Assembly: GCA_036850595.1 (NCBI GenBank)
Contig: CM072170.1
Span: 11,810,303-11,874,302, forward strand
Source of the DNA: Rhyacichthys aspro
Taxonomy: Eukaryota > Chordata > Actinopteri > Gobiiformes > Rhyacichthyidae
Direction of reading: 5' to 3'
DNA: 64,000 bases
The notes beneath the pieces are model-generated. The model did not search any database. It had not been told where the DNA came from and saw only the letters and a program-made list of their open reading frames with translations. The position numbers were made by a program, and so were the translations under genes. This document shows positions 1 to 13,759 of the stretch, piece by piece; the first letter of the stretch is position 1; the number at the start of each line of letters is the position of its first letter.

Positions 1-480
1 GACCGTGGTCCCAGTGGCGCCGGATTATCAGGGGAGTCAGACTTTGTGAAGGACAATTGGCACCTTGTGAAAATTTAATGACGGGCATGAATTAACCAAT
101 AAAAAAGATAAGGTAAATGAAGCGGGTGCACGCTCCTAAACGATGGCAGGGGAGGTCTGTGGCCCGCTGCTGCGCTCACTTCCTTTAATAAATCATTTCC
201 TGTGAAGGCCTGCCGAGTCCTGCAGCCCGGACAACGATAGTGTTCCCTTCTGAATCGGAACTGGGAGGATCTCGAGGCCACAGCGGAGAGCGGGGGAGCT
301 CAGCGTGTATATTCACCTTAAAAATAGACTCCCTTCGAATATTTATCACACGCTGCACTGTTAATTTCTTAAGGGAGCCAATTTGGAGGAAAGCTATGCG
401 CGTCAATGCCATGCAATTAAGCCTTATAACGCTTCTGATTATTATGTGGTGTGGCATGGTGGGACTTAATTGTTAAGGTC
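1..480. promoter_or_regulatory. Candidate conserved noncoding block
   Basis: The block has balanced composition without repeats and contains AT-rich cores such as TTAATTTC, CAATTAAG and ACTTAATTG together with TTAATAAA and AAAAATAG (MEF2-like) words. Such texture is typical of developmental enhancers near vertebrate gene deserts. This is inference from texture only; conservation was not measured. Confidence 0.25.
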
Positions 481-3400
481 GCAACTCACAGAGGAGCGAG
501 CTTCATATTTTTCTCTGTCCATAGGCACTTTAGCTCATGTGCTATGTGGCTTGACTGTAATTACAGGCTATACCTCGGTTTAATACGTCAGAGCGGAGCC
601 GCGGGAGGCTGATGGTGTAATTATGCGGTACTTGATTAGTCGATTGCACCACTGAGATGTTACACTTTTGAGGGCTGTCACTACAAACTGGTAATCCAAA
701 AGTGAAATATGTCACGTGGGTTGTTAGCAAGGCTCTGGAAGTGGTTTACTGAAATGAAGCCGACGTTTTTGAATGACTGGTCTGTGTCGTCGGTCTGGTT
801 ATTCGTTGTAATAGTGCTACATGCCACAGACTGCAATATATACAGAAGTCAATAAACTGGTTCAAATCCACCTGACTTCACTGATTTGAGAAAGTAGCTT
901 GAAGGCTGTTGAACCCCTAACGGTCTTAATTGTATTTCTGAGATTTAAATCGTATTCAACATAGACAGTACATATACGTAGATACCGCATTGGTTTCTTT
1001 GGACCAGGAGCTCTTGTTTTAAATGTACTATAACGTTTACATGATTTTACAGCTGCATCACCAAAGAACAAAAAGTGCAACCGAATGACAAATCTTACTT
1101 GTGAAATGTAATTCCCTGAGACCTGGTTTGGATTGTGTGCCAGTTGGAGCAGCTCCAAAGCTGCACAGGACTCTGGCATCTTCTTTTCAAGAGACAGCAA
1201 GCTCAAAATTCAACTCTGATCTAACACTGCTTGTTTACTTCTTCAATCAGCTCAGTGTCCTGGTCATTGATTTACCACCAGGTCGGGGCAAAAATGGTAG
1301 CGACACTGATGTATTATTGAAGACAGCTTTTAATTATAAGTCACCGAGCAAAGTATATTCATTAGTGTCTCAAGTTCCTATAGACACCATCCACAGCAGT
1401 ACCTTCTCAGTTCTCCTGTCTGTCTCTAAAAGAGCGTACATCAACCATGACATACAGTTCATCTTACACTAATGCATACAACCTTCTTTTTAATAAAACC
1501 CAGCCGTATATGTTGTGTACCATGGAGGAGCTCCATAGCCTTCATTCAAAATCTTGTCAGCTTCTGCCTGGCAAGCTCGGAGCTGTTTGCAGTGTTCGAG
1601 GTCGACAGGCTCCCTGATGGATGCCCCGCTAAGGCTCTGCCGCCGTACAGCTTGGGAAAGGAATCATCCCAGCGTTCGCCTGTAATATGCATTCACACAT
1701 ATTTGGCTTTCGTTTTCTAGCCAAGTGAATGTGAAATCGAAAATGTGAAAGCACCTGGCGTGGTAATGGGTAACTCGAGCCCTGGCGAGGATAAATCTGC
1801 AGGAACTAAGTCCACATCAAATTGAAAATGCATGCTCATGGAGCAAGTGTGGAGGAGACACAGAGGCACTGAAACATTGTTTTTCGGTGCACGAGGCAGA
1901 CAAACAGACGAGCAGAGGGAAGAGGAGACCAGTGACGCTTTGTCAGAGTAATTCCACTTTAAAGAGTAGATTTCCTGAAACTTAATTTTTATATTTACAA
2001 TAGTTTATTTTTAATGCAAAATGTTAAGGCAGTTACCTTTGACCACATCAGATTGGTTGATGTGTTTAGCATCTGTTGTATATTGGCTGTTTGTGCCTGT
2101 GTCTAAAAACAGGGCTGGACTGATCCTGCTTCTGACTTGGTTGAGCATTAGCAAATGGCTCAAGGTTTATTTCAGGCTCACATAGCAAGTCTCAGATTAG
2201 CCTAGCTCACTATTGTTTGTGCAGTAAAAGTAACTGGGATAGTCTTTTTTGCTCAATAAAAGTAGCAATACAGTAAGGTCCAAGTCACGCTTTTAGAACA
2301 GTGTCCATCGTCAAAAGGGATACAACGCGTTCTGCACCAGCTTTGGTTCCAATAGAGTGGAGCGGTTTGTAAATGGTTGAGCTAAACACTTGATCAGGTG
2401 GTACAGAAGCATTGTTCGGGCAATAATTTCAAAATCGAAATAAGAAACATCAACAATGAAAAATGTTTCATATATGAACCAGGCTGGACTTCCAACACCA
2501 AGGTTAATGTTAATAAATGCTGTAGTTTAAGGCAGAAAAGACATGTTGGACCATAATGTTTTATTTTCTTTCAAAGCACATCTCCCTCATTGTCCCACTT
2601 TCTTCCACCTTTGGTTTGATCTGCTCTGAGCTGAAAGTAAAGTTTTATGATGCTTTGACCTCAGTATTTCTTTAAATCCTGCATACAGCCCTTTCTACAT
2701 CACATTAAATACAAGCTCTGGGAGGAATTAACCAGAAACAGTCCCCTTAGTGTTAAGACTACCTGTGGCCTTTCAATTTTAAATGAACAGTACTCTTACT
2801 TGAGTGGAGAATCTGACTCTGAGAACAAGCTAGAGGGCACAATGTGGAATAATGAGTGAAGAGAGTGAAAAGAAAAACAGAAGGCAGAAAATAGGAGATA
2901 GACAGGTGCAAAAGAGAGTAAGAAGCCACCATTGGGGCTGGATTGAAGTGTGAAAGACAGAACATGAGAGATAGAGAAGCTAAGACTTAAAGTGGCAGGC
3001 TTCCCGTCGGCACTGTAGTGTGCTAGAAACCAGGTACGAGTCAGGTAACCAGCTACAGCAGCGTGCTGTCTCCTGGGCACTGTTGACTTCTATCTCATGC
3101 TCTGCACTCAGTAGAGCACTGCAATCTCTCCTCTCCACACCCTGCCACAGATCTGCACCCGCGATTACACCCCAAATCAAATGAGTCTGGGGCCCAGAGC
3201 AGAGGGAGCTGGAACATGGTGGTGGTGGGGAGGGGGCTGGTTTGGCGCACGCACATACAGATCTATCCTGCCAGCTCCAGACCAGAGTGGTCTGAGAGAC
3301 AGAGAGTGATTTTAAATTCATCTAAAGATTGGTTGGGTTTGAAAGGGTATCCATGCAGAGAAATGGCCCAAGTGTTTTTGCAGAGAATACTTGATGAGCA

Positions 3401-4426
3401 ATAGTGCATTTGCAAATTACATGTCTTTTATTCTGTGTTATGCAAAGCACATGCTGAGATCTATGTTTGAATCTTAAGAAAAGCTGCATACATAACATAT
3501 GCAGCATGGAAATGGTGTTCTAGCCATGTAGGAATACAGATTGACAAACCTGGTTTGCACTAATGTTACTTTAAATCACTCTTAGCAGGAGCACTGGACT
3601 CTTACAAGGTTATTGTTTTGTTTGAAATAATGTTGATGTGAGTTTGTCATTTATTTGTCATTTGTCATTCATTTCTTTTGTCATTATTTATCAATTTCTC
3701 ATTTATTCCTGCCTGTTAAAAGAATGCATGCCAGTCAATGACATTTGCTTGAGGAGTATCAGTAGTATGCAATACACAGGTTGGTCCAGTGCACAGCTAA
3801 TGATGCAAGATGCTTTATTTTAAGGTGACAAAGAGAAAAGCTTCATGTTGTATTAATGAAAATATACCACCTGGACACTGCACCCCTACTCCCACCTTTA
3901 TATTGAATATTACATACTGATAAGGAAATATCAGCTGTGATTAAAATAAATAATAAATAATTATTAAATGATATACGTAAAAAGCCTTCTTCTATTTTCA
4001 TGAGAAGTTCTAACGAGATTGCAAAAGGCATGGCGAATCTTGTATTGTCAAGCCCCAAGGATGAGAGTTTAGCAAATCACAACCTTCTTTAATATTGCAG
4101 AGTACTTTTTAAAATATGGGTTTCCAGTATGTTCTGCAAAAATACTTTCTTGTTAACAACAAGGAAAGATGTATTTTTCTTACTTTAGTTACAGCACCAC
4201 GAACACAGCACTCCAATCCCATAATTGCCATAAAGTGTGCATGTAATTCAAATGCATTGTGCAATCTGAAAGAAGGCAACTTGATGTCTGAGAAAGAACA
4301 ATCTGAAGGCTAAACATGCGAGTGACATGGTTTTACCTGTAGGCCGCTTCAAGGGCTGTTTAGTCAGTGCATACGTAAAGCCAGGCTACAGTTGTGACTC
4401 AAATATTGCATTTAATTGGGATGCTG
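1..4426. other. Noncoding flank, no gene recognised
   Basis: No open reading frame in this stretch resembles a known protein, and none shows a chain of phased exons with splice sites. The first 480 bases look different from the rest: mixed composition with several AT-rich homeodomain-type cores, and no simple repeats. They are listed separately as a possible conserved noncoding block. The remainder is ordinary AT-rich intergenic or intronic DNA. It could be part of a long intron of a gene lying to the left, which cannot be judged from this window. Confidence 0.6.

Positions 4427-4470
<44 letters not shown>
4427..4470. repeat. Compound microsatellite (TC)11(TA)11
   Basis: Eleven perfect TC units run directly into eleven perfect TA units. 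It is a simple sequence repeat and probably length-polymorphic. Confidence 0.95.
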
Positions 4471-7295
4471 GGCAGTTTGACCAACAATGCAGACCAAAAC
4501 AACTGACAGGAATATCAGCGACCTGCATAGGAGCTGTACTGGAGTTAAACACCCCACAGTTCAAAAGTGTAGCAGAAATACAGTGTAAATAAACCTATAC
4601 AAAGGTATAATTCATGTTTTTAAAGATGATCCTTGTGAAGGTGGGATAGAGCTGTGATGTCATAAAGTTGTTTTTTGCCTATTAATAAGGATGTTTAACA
4701 GAGAACAGGTAAAAAAAAAATGTCTGCCGCATGGGATTGTAGGCAGTACCTCATCCAGATCTTATTATACATCCACGGTTTGAATCAATATGCTCTAAAA
4801 CAAATGGTCTGCAGACTTACTTCCTGGTTCTTCTGCAGGTTCTATTAAAACTGATGTCTGAACAGTAGCACAAACTGTGGTCTTTAAAGTGCAGGGGTAT
4901 CCTTGTTACATTGCCCAGCCTCATTTTCTTTTTGTTTGTACAAGCGCAACACTTTGAAGAGGGACAACTTCAGTGCCAACTAATGTCTTGTTTAGATAAT
5001 AGAATTTCAGGAGCAAGTTTTGAATTTAGCAATAGTCACAGTCCAACAAGTTTGTGTCTTGTTGCTGACTGCGACCAGAAATCGAGGTTAAAAATCTGTC
5101 CTAATTGCCGTCATGGGCCTCCATTTGAAAATCCACATATTTTCCTGTTGCTTCTTTCCATTCTCATCCGCTTTTATTACCTTGTTTTGAAGAGCTGACA
5201 GACAAGTCAAGGTGACAGCTCATGTAGAAGAGGAAGGGAGTGGTTTGTCTTAAACCTTCTGAGCTAGGAGTATAATTTCAGTCTTGAACATTTGACAGAA
5301 GTTCAAACTATGGGTATAAATTGCATGTATGCTCCATAAAAGGTAAAGAGGAGACTGTTCACCTGTTGCTGATGTCAGGCTCTAACCTGTCCACGTGTAT
5401 GAAGACTATAACGTGTTTGACTCTAAGTGGAACTGAAGGAGACAGCGGGTGACTGGCACTTTGCCCTTAACACTACAGCAGAGAAAACGTGAGGCGGCTT
5501 CCTCTGCGTCTCTCAGTACAGAGGTGGAGAGAGGCCCTGCCGCTGTGTTATTCTGAGCGTGCGACAGTATAAAGAGATGGGTAGTGTGTGGAGATAAGGT
5601 TCATTAGAGGAGGCACGTAGGAACAAAGCCTAATCTCCATTTTAACCTTAGCTTTAAAGGAAGGCCGCAGTTGGCGCTGTGATAAAGGACCAGCGCAGCC
5701 CTCGTGGAATACTGATGAACCCCTTACTATTGTTATCGAGAGACGTCACTGAATGCAGCAATGGTGGATGGCGCTGGTGTGCTGAGGACATTTTTCCTGC
5801 TATCTATTGCCTTGGCCTCTCTCTCGCTCTCTCTCAGTCGTGTCCATTCTCCGGCTCTATCCATCTCTCCTCATGAGTGTAGAATCGGCGCCTGGGGCCT
5901 TTGATGGTGTAAGGGGGGCGTTAGTGTTTTGATAAGTATTGATATCAATCTTATAAATCTGAATTTAATGACCCAGTCTGCCTGGACCGTGCACATTTGT
6001 CATGAAATCCTCATATGGGAAGTAAAGCTAAATAGGTTGTGTGAATTCCCGTTGACTCTTAGTGGCAAGGGATAGTTTTGCATTGCAGTATAAAGTATGG
6101 ATATGAGCGTTTTTTATGCATTTGTGTTATCGACTTCTAAGGCAGCTTGCCAAATGTGCCGCGTGAGAAGAAAGGCAATTCTTGTGTGAAGTTGGGGATG
6201 GTACAGCAATAAAATGTGTCAGAAAGTAGTCACAGAATACCAGCAGTTTTAAAAAACATCAGGAAAACCAGCTTAAAGGTAACTTGTATTAGAAGCAGGT
6301 GTAACTCGTCCCTGTTGTAGTAATCTTATAATTGTCTGGTTACATTATTGTTCATCACCAGATTAAGTGTCCTCTGTGTATGTCCTCCACCTAGTTTCTT
6401 CATCGTTTGTCCCAAAAATGTCCTATTAATACCGTCCTGTCCCATTTCCACTTCCCTTTTGACTTGTCTTGTAATAATGTCGTTGTGGCGCTTGACGGTG
6501 CTAATTATTTAGCTCTATTTCGATGTCTGCTAGCATGCTAACATGATGACTACAACACAGTCAACCGGTCACACAGGCACAGTGGTTGTCACAATGTTTG
6601 CTAGTTGCAAAATTTCCGTAGTCGTAAACAACATTTTCTTACAATCTAGCACTCAGGTAGCTGTTTGTTTTGGAAAGCTTGAGGGAATACTGCAACTATG
6701 CTAACATTTTGATAACTTTTGATGCAAACACAGAAGAAGAGTAGTAGATAAGCTAGTTGCAATGCTAGCATGCTAACAGAAGCAGGGCTTTGTTATCAAT
6801 GTGGTATACTCACTTGTAGTTAGTGATCAAAACTTTACTCTTGCAAAAGATGAAGGGTTAGTATGCGTGCTGAAGGAGGGATTTGTTTTTGTTTTCTTGA
6901 GATTACTTTGAAGAATCGTCACTTTAGATTATTCCACAGAGGACAGCATCAGAAGATCCAGCTCTGCAACACAAGCAACAGTATTTCCCGTTCATTTGAG
7001 CCATCACTGAATGAGACAGCCAAGAGGGGGTAAAAAAACATGTCTCATGTGTGATTAACAGAGTCACTATTCTCTGATGGGCTTCTGCTCTACTCAGATT
7101 AGCTAATGGGCTGTTTACCATTAGCAGATGGAGCAAGAACACTATAGCCTTCATGTATTTCTGCATAGCCATTTTACATTGCATGTGTGTGTGCTACTTA
7201 ATGTAATAAGTTTTATCCTAATGTTTACAACTATAATAGCAACATGCATTTTAAATGTAGGTTTTGCAGTTTAAGCAATGTGTTTGCCTTTAACA
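4471..7295. other. Noncoding DNA
   Basis: No coding gene is recognised. The 5.5-5.9 kb part is relatively GC-rich. Around 6.53-6.78 kb there are two exact copies of GCTAGCATGCTAACA (6529-6543 and 6764-6778), plus a shorter related word near 6.70 kb. This may be remnant of a dispersed fish repeat. Confidence 0.6.
6529..6778. repeat. Paired GCTAGCATGCTAACA words
   Basis: The 15-base word occurs exactly at 6529-6543 and 6764-6778 and contains the palindrome TAGCATGCTA. Similar GCTA-rich strings occur at about 28.11-28.15 kb and 38.88-38.91 kb in this window. No element ends or target duplication could be drawn. Confidence 0.45.
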
Positions 7296-7303
7296 ATCCA
7301 TAT

Positions 7304-7587
7304 TAGGGCAGTGCAATTAATCGAATTTTTAATTTCAGTTTCTGCTCCCAACAATCACAAAACCTATGTAATCAAGGAAAAACGATTATTTACTTTAGTA
7401 TTTATTTATAATTTGTTTCTTGTTTTCCACGAGATTGTGAAAATGCACTACATTGTTGACCTTATTTATTTATTTATCTTAAGCTATTTATTTAAACCTT
7501 TGAATATATTACTTATTTTAATCTTGTAAAATAATTGTGATTTCAATAACGACCATAATAATTGTTTTCCATAATCGAGCAGCCCTA
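7304..7587. mobile_element. Non-autonomous hAT element (MITE), 284 bp
   Basis: The element starts TAGGGCAGTGCAATTA and ends with the approximate inverse, ending CAGCCCTA. It is flanked by a perfect 8-bp direct repeat, ATCCATAT, at 7296-7303 and 7588-7595. An 8-bp target duplication with short inverted ends is the hallmark of hAT transposons. The interior is AT-rich with CGATTAT-like words near both ends and has no transposase coding capacity, so it is a MITE mobilised in trans. An open frame through its left part has no protein meaning. Confidence 0.85.
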
Positions 7588-7595
7588 ATCCATAT

Positions 7596-10500
7596 ATCTC
7601 TGTGACCTCCTCCGTGTGCTGTTTTTATGGTTCTCTCCTCCTAGAGACTCATATAGTTTAACGCAGAGATCAGCCTAATATCAAGCCACTTACTTATGTT
7701 TTCTACCCACTCTCCGACAGCACACACATCAGTCAGTCGATTGCCATTTGTCAGAATCATTTTTTCTAGTTTTGGAAGGTAACAGAGGAAGTTTAAACCG
7801 GTATCCGCCCCAAAGTTCTTTGATGGAAAAAGAGTCTAAGACCATATAAGTACTTCTATCCACGCTGTCCTCCTCTGTCCCCCTATTCTTTTAAAGTGAC
7901 TCTCGTGATGGATTGGCCCATCAGTTACAAATAATTAGGATGAGCTGTGGGCCCGTCTCCCTCGATGCAGTATCACCACAGAGCAGGGTCAGGCCTTTCA
8001 AAGCTCCACCGCTGCACTTTATATTCCGACCGGGTTCTGCACGTGAAATTGCATCATCCTGTTTAAGTTCTACAATAGCAGAACAAGATCAGACAAAGGC
8101 AAGCTGACAAGTCAAATAGCTGATGGTTTCCTAAATTATACAGCATGTTTCAAGTAAAGAAAAAAAGAGATGAGACGGTTCATGTTCACAATATATATAA
8201 GATCTGTCGGTGTCTGAGTGATGCTATCTCATCCGAGCCCATAGGCAGCCTCACACAGACGTTCTTCTTTCTCTGTGTTCATTCATCATTAAGGGAGTCG
8301 GTCTGCTGCAGATGCTTTCAGACACTGGAGGCACAATGGGATATCCATCAATCCATTGTCATAGCTACAGTATATTGCTCTCAAGTTTATTAAATGCCAA
8401 CATTTTTTTTTTTAATGATAAATAAGTTGGAGTCACAGTCATGAGACCTCGGTGATATATGTCTTTAGGTCTTTGCACATTAATGGATGACAGCTGTGGA
8501 AGATGGCTATTGACAATGAAAAAATAAGCCCGTAATGACATGTGAGATGTTTATGACAGTTGCAATGCTCGTTCTGTCTGAGTTATGAAAGGACATGTCA
8601 AGCTGTTACGTGGAGGATAGTCTATGCCGTGTCGCCATAACAAGCTGGACAGAGTGTACTGTATTGTATGTGAATGTTCAAGGTAACCTATAGTCGCCAT
8701 AATGGTCCTAGCATTGTCCATCGTTGTTAAGCTTAAAAGAAAGTACTGCATTGTTAATATCCGACTGGAGCTAACACACATAAAGTTAAAGTTCTGTTTT
8801 CAGGGCTGAATGCTACTAAAGGCCGTTTCACCGGAGCAGTACAGTATGGGTCAGGTCAGTTCAGGTAAGTTTCCATTACCAAAAGAGGTCGGAAGCGGCT
8901 TTAAAAAGTTCACCATACTACTGTGGGAACGTTTTGGCCTTTGGTTGGATCAGACTGCTAATTTTGTCACATTGCAGTCTAGTCATGACGATAGCAAATC
9001 CTTACTTGGGTGAGAACAACAACTGAAATGATAAAGTACATCTTGTTTTTCTGATAAACATTCCTATTTCAAGAGAAAACTAAATGCAAAATGTTTTTTT
9101 TAAAACAAGCTGGTGTCATGCTGACCTTGCTTCATGAATGAAAGGATTGCATTTATTGTCTTAACCTGATTAAATGTAGCATATTGGCAAAGTGATGTTA
9201 ATTTAATGTTCAGGAGGCAGACAGCAACATTGGCTTTACCTTACAGCTTCTCGCGCTGATACACACCAAGATTTTTCTCTGTTCTTTACATTTAGTCTTT
9301 TCTTTATGTTAATTATTGCCATTACATTCAAGTTTCAATATAAAAACACAACTTTTTTAACAAAGGTGTCGTTATAATATAGATAAATGGAGTTGAGAAG
9401 CACAGCTAGTTACAATCTTCAATGTCAAGGTAATAAAATGTATCCAGTTGTATTATTTTGTATGTACTTTAGAGCTTCATAATCATCGAAGTGAACATTT
9501 CAGCGGATAAAACATGAGCTGTGAAAATAAGGCCCTTTAGTTCAATTTTCAAAACTGAACGGCTATACTTTCGACATGTCAGGATATTGTCAGTTATATA
9601 TAATATGTGTAATCTCTGAAAATTGTTTCAGTCTTCACAGCCTTTTGACTAATGCCTTGAGTGAAAATTCTGGGAAACAATTGACGAGCAGCTCATAAAA
9701 GGTATCATCAGAGGCTGCTGCCAGAACAAGCCGAGTAGAAGATGTCAGATTGCTCCGTCAATTGCTAATGACAGCCATTTCCACCTGCTCGGGTTGTTAT
9801 TGGTGTCCCGGGACAGCGCGACCTGCCTACTGTATCTCTTGTCTGCAGACTCTATCTCTGTCCTTTAGACTGATGAGCCCTGGGTCCCAGTGGAACCATC
9901 ACTAGCTTTCACATCATTTATTTTTGTCTGACCTTCTGCTTATACCAGTGAACAAAATAACACCATCATAATAACTACCACTGAAGGATTGCTGTTTTTT
10001 TTCTGGTATAGTTTTGTTTGGCTTAAAGTCTTTTGGGAAACACAAGTCATATATTTTAAGTTTCTTGAGTCCTCATTTTCCCTTGTTCCTTGTTGTAGGC
10101 AATTATTCCGTTAGATGGAAAGTTTGGAGTGACTTTAGCCGAGTTGGTGGCAGAGAGTGAAGCAGTGGTCACTGACTCATCCATCTTAAGAAACTCATAC
10201 CGACACAAGGCTGCAGTTCATTCGCAGCCCTGATTCATTATTCAAACATGACCTTTTCCTCGTGCTCCTCTTTAAAAGTGGCACCTTCATGAATTTTGTC
10301 AGACAGACAGGTCGGCTGGCACCTTTAGCAAAGCGAGGTGCTGGAGGTGCCACAGTCGATCCGGTTGTGGCCATTTTCTCTGCTCCATTATTGAGAAGAG
10401 TGAGGTTCTTAGGCTGTATCCTTTTCTTCTAAAACTGCAAGCTTTTGTTGAGTTATTTATGTCCATTTACACCTTTTTCAAACTGCTCTTGCTGTGTCGC

Positions 10501-13500
10501 CACATAAACCCTCCTCCACCAGCAACACAGGAAAGCAAAGTCACTGGGCAGGGCACAAATACAGACCTGAGAGGCACAGCTTGATTTTAAGACAGAGGCA
10601 GACACATGAAAGAGAAAACCTCTCTATCTGCGTGAGTAATTGTGCGTGTTTTGTCGTGTGCCAGTGGACGGCTGTTTGCAGAGCCTTTCATGTTCATGGC
10701 GCGGTGCAGTGTCTGTGTCAGGCTTCACAAACTGATCAAACTGTGCCTGGCTCAGCTGGCACCAGACAGAGCAGGCAGCAGCGCACACTGAATTCTGCTC
10801 ACTTCTTTTCATGTGCTTTAATGTGCGGTTGTTTTGCACCAGGTGTGTACCATAAATGTGCACAGGATTTACCACACAGCACTTGATCCTCAAACGCCTC
10901 TCTCCACTGCTTTATGTGTTTCCAAAGTGAAGAGCAGACACACATGTGAACAGGGACAGCCCAAGGCCTGCGCTGCTCATAGAGGATCATTTGATTTTCA
11001 AACAACATAATGGGTCAGGATTCTCAGGGCTTTTTGTTCAGCTTGAGAGGACAGGAAAAGCTCTTTAGGAAGTATTTCATAAATACTAAGTATAAGAAGC
11101 ATGTCCCCATATCAATAAGCCCTCTTCTCTCCCACTCCTGATGTATTTCTCACAGCAGCCGTTGTGAAGCCGGCTTCATTCGGCTGATAGAACTGAAGGC
11201 AGGAAGATGGAATTCCATCTACTGAACCAAACCCATTTCCAATTACACAAAAATCCCCCAGTGTGTGTGTTAGCAGTCGCACATGTGTATGCACGTTTAT
11301 GTTCTTGTAAAAGAAAGGGATTGCTTTAAAATGCAATCCAATCTTTGAACAAATGGGGAAAAAGTTTGAGAACACATTTTGCTTAGTGTAAGTAGAATAA
11401 AATTGCTTGGTGTTTTACTTGACATCCTGATAAGGCAAGGTATGCCATCCATTTTTATAACAGAGAAAAGGCGTTTTGCTCTAACGTTATCAGAAACTTT
11501 GGATGTTTTATGAGAGCGGGAGGAGGTTGGTGCCAGGGCACGTAGCGTCTGCTGGCATGGATTTAATAGAGGCTGTTACAGGCAGTGAATCACTGCTGTA
11601 CACACCCCGCTAGATTAAACAGGTTATAGCCCTGGTATTAAGGCCCTCTGCATCACACTGAAGTATATCCAGAGGAAGTCACACTGCATTTACACTAAGA
11701 CTTACATTTAGAAATGGTAAACAATCACTGACTAAAGCTGTGATAAATGAGCCAGTAATACTACCAGAGAGTTCTATCAGACAGTGTTTTGTGTTGCACC
11801 TGTCACAAGATGTGCGTGATATTTTCACTTCTTTGACACTGAGCTTGAGCTTTTTAAAGAATTATGTTGTAAACACACCTTTGACTTTTTGGTAGACATG
11901 TGGTAGACTTTCCTCTTACTTGTGAAATACCTCAGTGATTGTTGGACAATATTCAGAATATTTGTCACTCATTTTAACTTTTTTCTTTATCTTTGTGCCT
12001 CCAGCCAGTAAGACACTGTATTGATTGTTATGCCTGTTGTGTGTATGTTGCTGTGCCTTTTCAAAAGACAAAGAAAAAACCTCAGGCACAGCAAGGTAGA
12101 AGCAAAACTATTTTTGACAGTGGATATACTTTCGTGGAGTATCTCAGTAGGTGCTCTGATAAATAAATACACAACTGATTGCACCCTCCACTGTATGTGA
12201 ATGTTGTATTGTTTTACTTAATCCAAATAAACTGTAATGTATTTACAATAGCTCCCTGGCCTCTCACTCCTAAAATTAGTACTACGCACATGTTACATTT
12301 AACTCAAACTGAGAAAATGGCTCTCGTTAGCTTTCACGTGGTGCACACATATGCTGCTCTTGGTCCTGATTCAAAACCATGGTGCAGGTCTCTCTGTGCA
12401 TCAACCATCTTTACGGAAAGATTGTCCAGCGTGGATTTCGTGAACTTGCAGCATGTTACAGCAGAGGACAGATGCACATCATACCAAGGTTGGTAAACAG
12501 AAATCAAAGACTGGATCCTTGAGGTGAGACCAGACCTTGACTCAGGCCGCTCTGTCTCTCCAGGCTCCTACATATGTGTGTAACTACAGATAATGTACCA
12601 TATATACATGTGAGCAACTTCTCCCTCTTCGCTTTTTGTTTACTTTGGGCATTTTGGTGTTTTATGTAGCTATATAGGAGGTCTGTTTTAGATTACTTTA
12701 TTTGTATATTTGTTTCTTACAGGCAGGATTGGACTGTAGAGGCACCCATAGATACATTCTGAAACTGATCACACACAGCACAAGGCAAAACATAAACTAT
12801 GCCCCAGTATCTATGACACCAACACCAGTCCACATAGACAAAAAAAAGAAACACATAACCAAATCCTAAATATAAAATATTTTTAATATTTTATATAACT
12901 GGTCATTAACTGCAGAACATGTTCACATTAAAACTACAGCCTCAAGTTGAATGTAATGGCTGTTTATGGGTGAAAATCATGGAATGGCAAATAAATTAAC
13001 TGACAACAGTCTAGGGTAAACTGTTTTGTATTTGCTGCAGTTATTGGTATTTGTTCAGATGGTGACACTAGGAACATGGTCTGTTCAAATCTGGAACAAT
13101 TTTTCTCTTTTTACAGATATTTATACAACATGCATGGTCACCCTAACTCCAAGCATTAATCAGGCTACGTTCTCAACAGAACAAAGGACAACAGTCATTC
13201 AGATTGTAAGTTCTGACTAAACAACACAATTTTGGCAATTGAGATTAGTGTGTCTAATATAGTGCCTTTAATATGCTCAGTCATACAATTACATGGGAAA
13301 TTCTGCTGCTATTTTTGGTGTTTGGTGTAGATTTTCTATGACGTTGCAACTGTTGGTTTTTTTTTGTAACTTAATCAAAAAGTTTATTAGGACTATTACG
13401 ACTGCCACTGCTGTTGGCTATTCAGTTTCACAAGGCAGAAAAGTTTACACAAGAAAAAGAGAGCACAGAGGTATAACATGCTTCCCTGGACTGCACTTTC

Positions 13501-13759
13501 TGAGTCTTCTGTTGATATCTTACACAGCTATATCAATCTATTTTTTTGGTATGTCCCAACATTTTTAGGATAACTCGTTAAATCTAATTGACTTAGCATG
13601 ACTGTAGAATGTGAACATTTCCGTGCCAATGAGAGGAATATGGGGAGACAGAAGTTTTGAGAGCATGTGGCTTAGAAGTGTGTTCCTTTAAGCCATTTGA
13701 GTTATCATACTGGGACCAGTTCCAGCTGAAACTTCAAATCCATCTTTTCTCTTTGGTTC
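7596..13759. other. Noncoding DNA
   Basis: No gene is recognised. Three sub-blocks have the even, repeat-free texture of possible conserved noncoding DNA: about 9.64-9.90 kb, 10.10-10.40 kb and 11.50-11.66 kb. Around 8.83-8.95 kb is a possible short repeat fragment. None of the frames shows codon patterns or splice signals that chain into an exon series. Confidence 0.55.

Noticed and set aside
860..871. tRNA B-box-like GGTTCAAATCC
   Set aside because: No A box, acceptor stem or cloverleaf could be drawn around it.
10494..10886. 130-codon open frame
   Set aside because: The composition is cysteine/histidine-rich by chance, with overlapping open frames on the other strand; no domain or exon chain.
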